Of a stretch of 64,000 nt of DNA, positions 1 to 8,096 are shown piece by piece. The position numbers and the translations under genes are program-made. The stretch is from an uncultured Pseudomonadota bacterium (GTDB lineage Bacteria > Myxococcota_A > UBA796 > GCA-2862545). Within the stretch, counting starts at the first letter, position 1. The number at the start of each line of letters is the position of its first letter. The stretch is taken from positions 310,001 to 374,000 of the forward strand of contig CAJXTB010000003.1 of assembly GCA_913061235.1 (NCBI GenBank), read 5' to 3'. The notes under the pieces were generated by a model that was given only the letters and a program-made list of their open reading frames with translations, did not search any database and was not told the origin of the DNA.

Positions 1-919
1 GCGTGCCATTGTCGCCCAAGAAGATGACGAGTGTGTCGTCGTCAACCACAGCCAAGAGCCTAGCGAGCTCGGTGTCCATGGCCTCCACGGCGGCGTCGTA
101 CCGCTGCCCGACCGAGCGTAGAATCGCCTGTTGATGCAAGCCCGCAGGCGGCTCATGAAACGGTACATGTGGGGCGTTGAAGGCAAGCCAGAGCAGTGAG
201 GGCTCATCAACAGGTCGCTGCGTCCACCACGCAATGGCGTCGTCGACCTGAACGGTCGTGGCGTACGTGGTCTGCGTTGATGCCACACCGTTCTCGACCC
301 GCTCCCAGTCCACGTAGTTGTCCACGTTGGCCAGCGAGCCGCTGTAGTGGTCCCACCCCGACAGGTTCGGCGTCATCGCCCCACCAATCTCCTCAGAGTT
401 CCCTAAGTGCCACTTGCCAATGTTGGCGCCCTCAAAGCCATCCAGCACCTGAAGAATGCGCGGGAGGGTCTGGATGGTTGGGTCGATCTGGAACGCGCCC
501 CCCACCCCATCAAGTCCGGTGCGAAAGCCGTGTGCACCGGTCAGAACGCTTCCGCGAGTGGGTGTACAGGTCGGAGTGGCCCAGGCAGCATCGAAGCGCA
601 CACCGTCGTCGCAGATGCCGTCAATCACGGGTAGAAGCGGAAACTCCCGTGCTCCGTCGGCGGGCTCGTACAGGTCCGAGTAGCTGGACAAGGTGTCGAT
701 TCCAAAGTCGTCCGCGATGATGAGCACAACGCGAGGTGCGGACGTCTCAACCGCATCCGTGCCGTCGGTGTCGACTTCTCCGGTGTCAATATCGCTGGTG
801 TCGGCCTCCGTGGATGAGACATCGGAGGTGTCATTCTCTGCCGTGTCGTCCGCTTTGCAGCCAGGTAGGGCGAGCAAGGACAGAAGAGCAACGACACTCA
901 ACCACACAGGGGTGTTCAC
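1..919 (-). CDS. Sulfatase lipoprotein, C-terminus beyond the left edge
   Basis: Reading the minus strand from a GTG at 919 gives an open frame of at least 306 codons that runs off the window. A GGAG sits about 6 nt upstream of the GTG. The N-terminus is a lipoprotein signal with lipobox LALPGC, followed by an Asp/Thr/Ser-rich linker of about 35 residues. The sulfatase fold then begins with VVLIIADDFG (metal-binding Asp pair). The key site is CTPTR, the C-x-P-x-R signature whose Cys is oxidised to formylglycine in type I sulfatases. Later come GKWHLGN and LGDNGT, both typical of the family. The protein is probably tethered in the periplasm or outer membrane and hydrolyses a sulfate ester; the substrate cannot be told. 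No maturase gene is visible in the window. Divergent from the permease at 1111. Confidence 0.9.
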   Translation of the reverse strand, partial: MNTPVWLSVVALLSLLALPGCKADDTAENDTSDVSSTEADTSDIDTGEVDTDGTDAVETSAPRVVLIIADDFGIDTLSSYSDLYEPADGAREFPLLPVIDGICDDGVRFDAAWATPTCTPTRGSVLTGAHGFRTGLDGVGGAFQIDPTIQTLPRILQVLDGFEGANIGKWHLGNSEEIGGAMTPNLSGWDHYSGSLANVDNYVDWERVENGVASTQTTYATTVQVDDAIAWWTQRPVDEPSLLWLAFNAPHVPFHEPPAGLHQQAILRSVGQRYDAAVEAMDTELARLLAVVDDDTLVIFLGDNGT

Positions 920-1110
920 TCGGACTCCAAGGCAGTCCGCAGCCTACACGACCATCTGTTGCGAAAGTGTGCAGGGCCCCAGGAATCCGCAGGGTGTGAG
1001 GCGTCGGTCGTCCGTTTGAGCAAACAGACCGAGACCTACGGAGGGCATTCGCTGACGCTATCGAACGCCCGAGACCCCATTCGGCTACTCCCTCCTGCTA
1101 CCCTGTCGAA

Positions 1111-2160
1111 ATGACCCAACAACCTTCCGGTCCTTCGACAGGCCCTGCGGCACCCAGTATTTGGTGGTTCGCCTTCGGCTATTTCGCTTGCTACGCACCC
1201 TACAGCGCCCTCGCCAAGGCGGTTTCCAAAGGAATCCTACCTGGCGGACAAGACGCCATCAGCGGATTTCAGCTTCTGCCAGCTACGCTCATGGCGTCGC
1301 TCGTGGGCATGGCGTTGTTCTTGCTAGGCACCGGCTGGTGGAAGCACGCCACGCGCCATTCCCTGTTCGGACTGCAGATTCCTGGCCCAACACGCTTTAC
1401 CTTCGTGTCCGGCATCACCACCGCTGCCATCATTGGTACCACCACGCTGGCCTACACCTTTGAGGGCGTCTCCATTGTCTTCATGATGTTGCTGATGCGC
1501 GGCGGTGTCCTAATCATTGCCCCACTGGTGGATGCGGCCTCTGGCCGAGCGGTCCGATGGTTCAGCGTTGCAGCACTGCTTCTGTCCCTCGGTGCCCTGG
1601 TTGTGACGTTCAGCGAGAGCGGTGCGTACGCCATGAAAGCCGTGGCCATTGCCGACATCACCGCCTACCTGCTGTCTTACCTGGTCCGGCTGCGTCTGAT
1701 GAGCATGAAGGCAAAGTCCGACGACCCCAACGCAAACCTGAAGTTCTTTGCCGAAGAGCAGATGGTTGCGGCACCCGCGATGCTCGGGTTGTTGGCCCTG
1801 CTCGCCCTCATTGGTCAATGGCCTGTGCTGCTAGACATCCGCGCTGGCTTCACCACCTTCTGGACCGAGAGCGGCGTTGTGCCCTACGCACTGGCAATCG
1901 GGTTCTTGTCGCAAGGCACCGGCATTTTCGGCGGGCTCATCTTGCTCGACAAGCGCGAGAACACGTTCTGCGTGCCGGTGAACCGAAGCAGCAGCATCTT
2001 GGCGGGCATCGTCGCCCAGTTCATCCTGTTCTTCTGGCTCGGCAACGCGCTGCCCAGCATGTACCAGTTCGCCGGTGCCGGACTCATCATTGCAGCCTTG
2101 ATGTTTCTGTCGATTCCGCCGCTCATCGAGCGCAGCCGGAAGAAGGCAGCAGCGGCATAG
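1111..2160 (+). CDS. DMT/EamA-like multi-spanning permease
   Basis: 349 residues, almost entirely hydrophobic, with about ten predicted membrane segments and short loops, ending in a basic tail (ERSRKKAAAA). The size and the two-times-five helix layout fit the drug/metabolite transporter superfamily, but I see no substrate-specific motif, so the cargo is unknown. One loop (about residues 190-205) is charged and carries MSMKAKSDDPNAN. There is no Shine-Dalgarno before the ATG. Instead the hexamer TACCCT ends 6 nt before it (1099-1104), which would put transcription start on the ATG itself. The gene stands alone: a divergent sulfatase lies upstream and a decayed minus-strand gene follows. Confidence 0.65.
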   Translation: MTQQPSGPSTGPAAPSIWWFAFGYFACYAPYSALAKAVSKGILPGGQDAISGFQLLPATLMASLVGMALFLLGTGWWKHATRHSLFGLQIPGPTRFTFVSGITTAAIIGTTTLAYTFEGVSIVFMMLLMRGGVLIIAPLVDAASGRAVRWFSVAALLLSLGALVVTFSESGAYAMKAVAIADITAYLLSYLVRLRLMSMKAKSDDPNANLKFFAEEQMVAAPAMLGLLALLALIGQWPVLLDIRAGFTTFWTESGVVPYALAIGFLSQGTGIFGGLILLDKRENTFCVPVNRSSSILAGIVAQFILFFWLGNALPSMYQFAGAGLIIAALMFLSIPPLIERSRKKAAAA

Positions 2161-2186
2161 GTGGTCAGCAAGGCCTCTTCCTGTCG

Positions 2187-2415
2187 CTACATCGACAGAC
2201 TGCCCTTTCGGAAGTCAGTCTTGCCAATGACTGCGTTGACCAGAACGGGTTGACCTTCCGCAGCGTGTTTGGACGCGCCTGCCACTTCACATGCGGCCGG
2301 ACAACAGACGATTGGTCGATGTCCTGTAGCGAGCCACGCCCCCGCAGCACAGCGTGAACACGAAGGGCACGCCGTGTGCCTTGAGAACCTGTGCGACCCG
2401 TTCACCACCGTTCAT
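2187..2415 (-). pseudogene. Remnant of a thiamine-pyrophosphate (acetolactate synthase-like) enzyme gene
   Basis: Both ends of a TPP-dependent decarboxylase/synthase are present but almost nothing between them. The N-terminal piece starts at an ATG at 2415 behind a GGGAGA site and reads MNGGERVAQVLKAHGVPFVF then TLC, the usual opening of these enzymes. The C-terminal piece lies in another frame and ends at 2187 with EGQPVLVNAVIGKTDFRKGS then LSM, the usual ending. A normal family member is about 540-600 residues; here only about 75 codons remain, so most of the gene has been deleted and the joint is out of frame. The ribosome site and both termini are still easy to read, so the loss looks fairly recent. 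The identification rests on my memory of family termini. Confidence 0.7.
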
Positions 2416-2584
2416 GCTGTCTCCCGCGTCGCGCGCATAGCGCCCAGACACGACCTTTGTATCGCATGGTTCGCACTGGGTAGTGCAGAGAACTGACGTG
2501 GCATTCTCACGTTCTGACAACGGGAGTCCATCGTGCCAACTCGTACGGTCAGGAACCCTTCGTACAGTGGCGACGAGTGCCGCT

Positions 2585-2710
2585 CTACTCGGTCCCTTCA
2601 ATCGGCTCTGCAACGACCTCAACGGTGTCAGGCGATTCACCAAGCAACGACAGGAGAGCCAGCACCACAATGAGCAAGAATACGAGAGCGCCGATTTGGT
2701 GTGGTCGCAT
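2585..2710 (-). CDS. 41-residue single-pass membrane peptide
   Basis: A short frame starts at the ATG at 2710, preceded by a strong AGGAGG Shine-Dalgarno about 6 nt upstream. The product begins MRPHQIGALVFLLIVVLALL, giving one hydrophobic helix (about residues 8-27), followed by an acidic tail containing ESPDTVEVVAEPIEGTE. An N-in, C-out topology is likely. I do not recognise a family. The good ribosome site and clean helix-plus-acidic-tail layout argue that it is real, although a longer overlapping frame begins upstream at 2839. It lies between the decayed TPP-enzyme gene and a divergent secreted repeat protein. Confidence 0.5.
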   Translation of the reverse strand: MRPHQIGALVFLLIVVLALLSLLGESPDTVEVVAEPIEGTE

Positions 2711-2907
2711 GCGCCCCTCCTGAAGTCGCCGCGCCCTAACCCAACACAACACGTTCGGATTCACTGCATGACGAGCGACTAGCCTCGCCTTCGACGGTGT
2801 CCTTACAGGTGATACCCAGCGACCACGAATCGGCCGCACACTTTTGAAGGGGCCAAAACCAGCATTCGCATGCTACATCTGTCGACCAATTCCTGGGGAG
2901 GACACTC

Positions 2908-3954
2908 ATGATCTCGCTACTCATCATGCTCGCATCAGCCACGCCGGTCACCTTGAACTGGCAGGGGCGCTTGTTGAATACGGACGGCGTGCCTCTAGAC
3001 GGACCGCTGGATGTTGAGCTGGTGCTGTACCCAGATGCCGTGACCTCCACATCGTTCCACACCGAGACCGTTGACCCAGCAGACGTCAATGATGGGTTCA
3101 TCGCGGTGCGTCTCGGCGCCGACTCCAACAACCTGCTCCACAGCGAAGACCTCATGGGTGGCGCGTGGGTGCAGCTCAAAATCAACGACAATGACCTAGG
3201 GGGGCGGACGGAGCTACTCTCCGTTCCGTACGCGGCCGTCGCATCACAGTTGGATGGTCCGGCTCGCTTAACCGACACAAGCGCAACGTGCACGGGCACC
3301 ACAATCGGAACCTTGCGTTTCCGCAACGACACCTTTGAGGGGTGTACGAGCGCCGGCTGGCAGTCACTCGTCACCGCCAACAGCGCTGGCGACGTCACTG
3401 TCGGCGGTGCGCTCGGCGTCACCGGAAACGCCACAGTCGGCGGTACCCACGAGGTCACTGGCAACGCCACAGTCGGCGGAACGCACGAAGTCACCGGCAA
3501 CGCCACAGTCGGCGGAACGCACGAAGTCACCGGCAACGCCACGGTCGGCGGAACGCACGAAGTCACCGGCAACGCAACGGTCGGTGGAACGCATGGGGTC
3601 ACTGGCAACGCGAACGTCGCTGGCTCGCTCACTGTCGTTGGGGACCAAGTCGATGGTCGGTCGTACTACCAGAACTACAACATCAGCACAGCGGACTCAG
3701 CTGTGCTGCTGGCGTCCATGCCGTCAGCGTGGTCCGCTGTCGTGACCTGTTCGGTGACCGGCACCGGCGCCGGTGCAAGTTCGGTGTGGCTGCTCAAGCG
3801 TAGCTCGAGCATCTTCCTGGAGAAGATTGCCTCATTGAACAGCACCACGAGCAACACGCCACAGATCTACGCCGATGGTCTGGACTACCGAATCCGCTTG
3901 TACGACCACCCCAACAACTACAACGTTCGCTGTCATTTCCAAGAGATCATCTGA
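2908..3954 (+). CDS. Secreted protein with tandem 12-residue repeats
   Basis: 348 residues, starting at an ATG behind GGGGAGG. A short signal peptide (MISLLIMLASATP) is followed by a domain of about 110 residues with QGRLLNTDGVPLDGPLDVEL and LLSVPYAAVASQ. The same domain opens the protein at 15871. Residues about 171-238 are five full and one partial copies of a 12-residue unit, VTGNATVGGTHE, which would suit a beta-solenoid or trimeric fibre stalk. The C-terminal region of about 110 residues contains YYQNYNISTADSAVLL and has paired Cys. Probably an exported surface or appendage protein. Function unknown; this arrangement resembles tail-fibre or adhesin stalks, but no phage genes are nearby. 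Confidence 0.75.
   Translation: MISLLIMLASATPVTLNWQGRLLNTDGVPLDGPLDVELVLYPDAVTSTSFHTETVDPADVNDGFIAVRLGADSNNLLHSEDLMGGAWVQLKINDNDLGGRTELLSVPYAAVASQLDGPARLTDTSATCTGTTIGTLRFRNDTFEGCTSAGWQSLVTANSAGDVTVGGALGVTGNATVGGTHEVTGNATVGGTHEVTGNATVGGTHEVTGNATVGGTHEVTGNATVGGTHGVTGNANVAGSLTVVGDQVDGRSYYQNYNISTADSAVLLASMPSAWSAVVTCSVTGTGAGASSVWLLKRSSSIFLEKIASLNSTTSNTPQIYADGLDYRIRLYDHPNNYNVRCHFQEII
3418..3621 (+). repeat. 36-nt in-frame tandem repeat, five full copies plus one partial
   Basis: Units start at 3418, 3454, 3490, 3526 and 3562, with a partial sixth at 3598. Units 2, 3 and 4 differ from each other at only one or two positions, all synonymous, while the outer units have diverged more. The period of 36 nt equals 12 codons, so copy-number changes keep the reading frame. 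Confidence 0.95.
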
Positions 3955-4294
3955 CAGCAAAGCGCGCCGAGAAGTGAGGGACAAACTGGACTCCCCGCCC
4001 ATCGACGTGCTTCGGCTCTTCGCTTTCGCTACGGAATGACGACGCCGAGGGCCGCGTAGTCGGTTGCTTCGGCAGAAGCGTCTTCAAACTAAGCGAACGA
4101 AGACGTGAGCAATGGCGTACCTACGACGCCGTCGCCATCGATGTCCACGTACCACTGGGGCGTGTTGGTGGGTGACGCGTTGAGCAACAACGGCACGTCC
4201 ATGCGGGTCAGCGAGACCTGTTCGCTGAGTGGCACCGTGTACGGCCCAGCGCCCTGCACTCACTCGGCACGACCGCATCGACTATGCTCGGGGC
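3955..4294. other. Intergenic region with a possible minus-strand gene fragment
   Basis: No complete gene is visible. On the minus strand a short frame from a GTG at about 4261 to a TAG at 4089 encodes about 56 residues, including YTVPLSEQVSLTRMDVPLLL and the Ca-binding-like WYVDIDGDGVVGTP. An in-frame stop lies directly upstream, so this may be the tail of a lost secreted protein or chance. The hexamer TATGCT at 4283-4288 is a candidate -10 for the operon that starts at 4295. Confidence 0.35.
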
Positions 4295-4906
4295 GTGTCA
4301 TCTACCCCCTCCATTCTGTCCCACGTCACAGCCGCCAACAGCATCACGTCGACCGGCGCGCTGCTAGGTCTCGCTGCCGTCGCACTGACGCTGAACGGTC
4401 TGCACTCTGCCGCACTGACCTGCCTCATCGGTGCTGTCCTGTGCGACCGGCTGGATGGCATCGTGGCTCGTCGTCTTGGCCAGTCGTCCGACTTTGGCAT
4501 GCAGCTCGATAGCCTGGCAGATGCCGTCAGCTTCCTGGTCGCTCCCGCCGCTGTCGTCGTCATCTTGTCTTCTGCAAACCCGGTCGTAGCAGTGGCCTGT
4601 GCCGCCTTTGTGCTCGCTGGACTGTGGCGACTCGCACACTTCAACGTGCACGGAATGGACACGGGCGGGACCGAGTCCGTCTTCCGCGGCCTGCCCACAA
4701 CTATCGCCGGCTCAGGCTTTCTATTGGTGTGGGCTGGGCTTCGCCTGTCCCCAATTGCACCCCACGCAGACTGGTTGTTGGCTGGCTTTCTGCTCGCCAT
4801 GGCCCCGCTGATGCTGTCGACGATGCCCATCCGCAAAAACGGTTGGCTCATCAAGGCGCTGCAGATTCTCGCCCTGCCCACACTCATCGCCGCCTGGTGG
4901 GTCTGA
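4295..4906 (+). CDS. CDP-alcohol phosphatidyltransferase, PssA-like
   Basis: About 203 residues and six to seven hydrophobic segments. The complete family motif D-x2-D-G-x2-A-R-x8-G-x3-D-x3-D is present, beginning CDRLDGIVARRLGQ. These enzymes displace CMP from a CDP-activated lipid with an alcohol head group in the cytoplasmic membrane. The layout, with LAHFNVHG after the motif, is closest to phosphatidylserine synthase type II or archaetidylserine synthase, but the alcohol used cannot be read from the sequence. I chose the GTG at 4295 because the ATG at 4229 would add an unconserved Arg-rich leader. TATGCT ends 6 nt before this GTG, which suggests a leaderless transcript. First gene of an eight-protein lipid operon; the next gene starts 5 nt after its stop. 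Confidence 0.85.
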   Translation: MSSTPSILSHVTAANSITSTGALLGLAAVALTLNGLHSAALTCLIGAVLCDRLDGIVARRLGQSSDFGMQLDSLADAVSFLVAPAAVVVILSSANPVVAVACAAFVLAGLWRLAHFNVHGMDTGGTESVFRGLPTTIAGSGFLLVWAGLRLSPIAPHADWLLAGFLLAMAPLMLSTMPIRKNGWLIKALQILALPTLIAAWWV

Positions 4907-4911
4907 CGAGT

Positions 4912-5475
4912 ATGGCTCTGGACCCCTTCCGCATTGCGGTCTTTCTAAGTCTGTCCATGACATCTGCGGGTGTGGCTCAGGTGCTGTGGCTGCGCACGTC
5001 CCTGTCGAAGCGACTGGTGCAGCCGGTCGACTTTGGGCTCACACTACGCGGACGACGGCTGTTCGGCGCCAACAAGACCTTTCGGGGTTTTGCGGTCATG
5101 GTGCCTGCATCGGGACTCGCTTTCCTTGTCTGGTCGCGCCTGTTTGCGACGGGCTTGTGGGACCTGTCTGTGCTCGGGTGGCTTGGACTGGGACTCATTG
5201 CCGGACTCGGCTTCATGCTCGGTGAGCTGCCCAACTCCTTCCTCAAGCGACAGGCCGACGTCGCTCCAGGCGATGCACCGAAGGGCACAGCCCTAGCGTG
5301 GCTCTCGCTGGTTCTCGACCGGACGGACTCGCTGCTGGGCTCGCTCTTCCTCATCTGGCTTGTAGTGCCGCTGCCGCTTGTGGCCTGGGTCGCATGCCTG
5401 GTTGTGGGCGTTGGCGTACACGCATTCTTCAGCTGGCTCTTGTACAAGACCGGCGTCAAGCGGAGAGCCGGATGA
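4912..5475 (+). CDS. CDP-archaeol synthase (CarS/DUF46)-like membrane enzyme
   Basis: 187 residues, about five membrane helices. It has the family's landmarks: LFGANKTFRGF near residue 50, and a later cytoplasmic segment with GELPNSFLKRQ, GDAP and LDRTDSLLGSL. In archaeal CarS and its bacterial relatives this segment carries the CTP/Mg site, and the enzyme makes a CDP-activated lipid from a phosphatidic-acid-like phospholipid. It therefore likely provides the CDP-lipid used by the phosphatidyltransferase just upstream. The ATG at 4912 lies 5 nt after the previous stop, and its own stop overlaps the next ATG. A CdsA-type synthase is the alternative, but the LFGANKTFRG pattern favours the CarS/DUF46 group. 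Confidence 0.75.
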   Translation: MALDPFRIAVFLSLSMTSAGVAQVLWLRTSLSKRLVQPVDFGLTLRGRRLFGANKTFRGFAVMVPASGLAFLVWSRLFATGLWDLSVLGWLGLGLIAGLGFMLGELPNSFLKRQADVAPGDAPKGTALAWLSLVLDRTDSLLGSLFLIWLVVPLPLVAWVACLVVGVGVHAFFSWLLYKTGVKRRAG

Positions 5476-8096
5476 GCCTCGTTTCCTTGATCAACGCCCA
5501 TAATGCAGCAGAAATGGGCGGAAAAGCAGCGTCGCTGTCGCGTATGGCTGCGGCGGGCATTCGGGTACCTTCCGGTTTTGTGCTTCCGGCCTCGCTGTTC
5601 GACGGGTTTGTCCAGAGTAGCGGACGCTCACAGGACATCCAGACCCTCCGCAGAGACGTAGACGCCTCGGACCCCGTCGCCGTGGCCGATGCCTCTGCAC
5701 AGATTCACTCCTGGCTCGTACAGACACCGCTCTCGGAAGCCGTCAGAACGTCACTGACTGCACACTACAGCGCCCTAGACGCCGCCCAGGTCGTGGTTCG
5801 CAGCTCGGCCATTGGCGAAGACTCGGTCAGCGCCTCCTTCGCCGGACAGCTCGACAGCTTTCTCGACACCACCAACGCACAGGCGCTGGCGGAGAACGTT
5901 CGCCGGTGCTGGGCCTCGCTGTTCTCGGCCCGCTGCCTCGCCTACCAGCAGGCCACGGGCACCACACTGCAACGCATGGGTGTGCTGGTCCAACCTCAGA
6001 TTCCCGGCGCCATCTCCGGAGTAGCCTTCACGGTATCACCGCTTGATCAAAGCCAATTACTCATTGAGTACGTAGAGGGAGGCTGCGAACAGCTCGTCTC
6101 AGGCGAGGTGACCCCGCACAGCCTAGCGGTCCCCCGCGATGGAAAACTCCCCAGGAAGAAGCGCCCCCTTCTGTCTGCCGCACAAGCCCGGGAGCTGGTG
6201 ACCACGCTGCACCGCCTCGAAGACCTGTTCGGCGGACCGCAAGATGTGGAGTGGACCTTCGACCCCAACGGCGTGCTGTACATCCTGCAGTCTCGGCCCA
6301 TCACCACAGCTTCTGCGGCGCTCCCCACAGCTTCCAAGCCAAGCGCGCCGTCCGGCGACACCCTGTCCGAGACCGCCGTCTTCTCGAACGCGAACATCAA
6401 CGAGAACTACCCCGACCCCGTCACCCCGCTTCTCCAGTCCATCGCCCGCACCAGCTACCGGCACTACTTTCGCAACATCGCCGTTGCCTACGGGTTCTCC
6501 GACCGCCGTGTGCAAGCCATGGACAGCTCGCTCGAACACATCGTCGGCGTACACGCTCAGCGCCTGTACTACGACGTGAGCAACATCCACGCGGTGATGC
6601 GCATGGCCCCAATGGGCGACATGTTCGCCCGCTGGTTCAACGGCTTCGTTGGCGTACAAGCCACGACCGACGCACGCGAGCGCGACCTGACCTGGAGACG
6701 AGGAACGGTGGGACGACGAGCGCAAGCCCGGGAGATGGTCACGATTGCCCGCTCTGTCGTTCACCAGTACCGCACGCTCACCGACCAGGTGAAGCAGTTC
6801 GAGGCCACCGTTGCCGACTTTGCAGCGCGCACTCACCCGAGAAATCTGGTGGACTTCACCACCAACGACCTGCTGAACGCCTTCGCCGAGTTCATGGACA
6901 TCCGCACCAACCGCTGGGTCGGCGCGGGTCTGGCGGACGGAGCGTGCATGGTCTGCTGCGGTGCCCTGGAAGCCTTCCTTGACCGGCACTTCGACGAGCC
7001 TGGCCCGGTGCTGCTGCACGGCCTTCTGCGTGGCCTGCCGGACATTGTCAGCAGCGAGCCACCACGTCATCTATGGCGTCTGTCCAGGCTCATTCGCGCC
7101 GACCCTCACCTGACTGAGCTGTTCGCCACAGACACCTCCGACGTGCTCACCGAGCTGGGCTGGGACGGCCGCCAGCTGACCGGCTCGGATCCGTTCGCCG
7201 CCACACTTCAGACCTGGCTGGAGGACTGGGGCTTCCGCTGCACCGGCGAGCTGATGTTCCGCGTTGACAGCTTTCAAGAGGAACCGGGTGCGGTCATCGA
7301 CATGCTGCGCTCGTACGCCGGTATGGGCGGAGAAGGTCCCGACGAGGTCATCGCTCGCCAAGGACAAGCACGCCTCGACCAGACCGAGCAGCTGGCAGCC
7401 CGGTTGTCGGCGCCACGCCGTGTTGTCTTCCGTCAGCTGGTGCGCGCTACCGGCGGCTCCCTGTCTCTTCGCGAGCGGGCCCGACTCAAGCAAGCCCTTC
7501 TGTACCGTCGCAGTCGACGCGTGGTGCTGACCTTGGGTGAGCGACTTCATGACGCGGGACACGTCGAACACCCAGACGACGCGCTGTACATGCACTGGCA
7601 AGAGCTTCTGACGCTACGAGACGGCTACAACCCGCCCAGACACGCCATCGCCGCACGTCGCCGTGCCTTTGAGGCCGAGAGCCAGTGGCCGCCTCCTCCG
7701 CCACGCATCATCCTGCCGCGCAACCAAGGCTGGAGACCGCCAACAGACGCCGTCGTACAGCCGCTACCCGAAGGCGACGAGCTTACTGGACTCGCAGCCG
7801 CCGGAGGTGTCGTGACCGCCAGAGCAACCGTCGCTCGGGGCCAAGCCGACTTTCATCTCGTCAATGCCGGAGACGTTCTCGTCGCACCTCAGACCGACCC
7901 CGGCTGGGCGACGGTGCTGTTCTTGGTCAAAGGCCTGGTCATGGAGCGCGGCGGCATGCTCTCGCACGGCGCCATCATTGCGCGCGAGTTCGGCATTCCA
8001 TCGGTTGTGGCGGTAGACCGTGCCACCGAGCGCATCCCACAGCACGGACAAGTGACGGTGGACGGAGACACAGGCCATGTCCGAATCGGCCGCTAG
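5472..8096 (+). CDS. Dikinase-type (PEP synthase/rifampin phosphotransferase-like) enzyme without the pyruvate barrel
   Basis: 874 residues from an ATG that overlaps the previous stop, with GGAGA upstream. Residues 1-300 form the ATP-grasp domain of PEP synthases: MGGKAASLSRM near the start, VVVRSSAIGEDSVSASFAGQ near residue 105 and YILQSRPIT near 280. The last 90 residues form the swivelling phospho-His domain, RGGMLSHGAIIAREFGIP, with the acceptor at His832. The protein ends soon after, so the C-terminal TIM barrel that binds pyruvate in true PEP synthase is missing. In between lie about 480 residues of mostly helical sequence, as in rifampin phosphotransferases (about 865 residues), which pass the beta-phosphate of ATP to an alcohol. 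In this operon a lipid alcohol is a reasonable guess for the acceptor. Confidence 0.8.
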   Translation: MSLVSLINAHNAAEMGGKAASLSRMAAAGIRVPSGFVLPASLFDGFVQSSGRSQDIQTLRRDVDASDPVAVADASAQIHSWLVQTPLSEAVRTSLTAHYSALDAAQVVVRSSAIGEDSVSASFAGQLDSFLDTTNAQALAENVRRCWASLFSARCLAYQQATGTTLQRMGVLVQPQIPGAISGVAFTVSPLDQSQLLIEYVEGGCEQLVSGEVTPHSLAVPRDGKLPRKKRPLLSAAQARELVTTLHRLEDLFGGPQDVEWTFDPNGVLYILQSRPITTASAALPTASKPSAPSGDTLSETAVFSNANINENYPDPVTPLLQSIARTSYRHYFRNIAVAYGFSDRRVQAMDSSLEHIVGVHAQRLYYDVSNIHAVMRMAPMGDMFARWFNGFVGVQATTDARERDLTWRRGTVGRRAQAREMVTIARSVVHQYRTLTDQVKQFEATVADFAARTHPRNLVDFTTNDLLNAFAEFMDIRTNRWVGAGLADGACMVCCGALEAFLDRHFDEPGPVLLHGLLRGLPDIVSSEPPRHLWRLSRLIRADPHLTELFATDTSDVLTELGWDGRQLTGSDPFAATLQTWLEDWGFRCTGELMFRVDSFQEEPGAVIDMLRSYAGMGGEGPDEVIARQGQARLDQTEQLAARLSAPRRVVFRQLVRATGGSLSLRERARLKQALLYRRSRRVVLTLGERLHDAGHVEHPDDALYMHWQELLTLRDGYNPPRHAIAARRRAFEAESQWPPPPPRIILPRNQGWRPPTDAVVQPLPEGDELTGLAAAGGVVTARATVARGQADFHLVNAGDVLVAPQTDPGWATVLFLVKGLVMERGGMLSHGAIIAREFGIPSVVAVDRATERIPQHGQVTVDGDTGHVRIGR

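Noticed and set aside
3418-3621. Possible CRISPR array, given regular 36-nt spacing
   Set aside because: Repeats are directly adjacent with no spacers, and they are in frame inside a coding gene.
2736-3632. 298-codon minus-strand frame full of PVTSCVPPTVAL-like repeats
   Set aside because: It is the mirror of the 36-nt repeats in the plus-strand gene at 2908, which has a signal peptide, ribosome site and conserved N-domain. The minus frame has no ribosome site or recognisable domain.
6123-7070. 315-codon frame on the minus strand inside the dikinase-like gene
   Set aside because: Opposite-strand shadow of a high-GC gene; no start signal and composition typical of reverse-strand frames.
5472-8096. 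Calling this gene ppsA (phosphoenolpyruvate synthase)
   Set aside because: The C-terminal pyruvate-binding barrel is missing, so PEP formation is unlikely.
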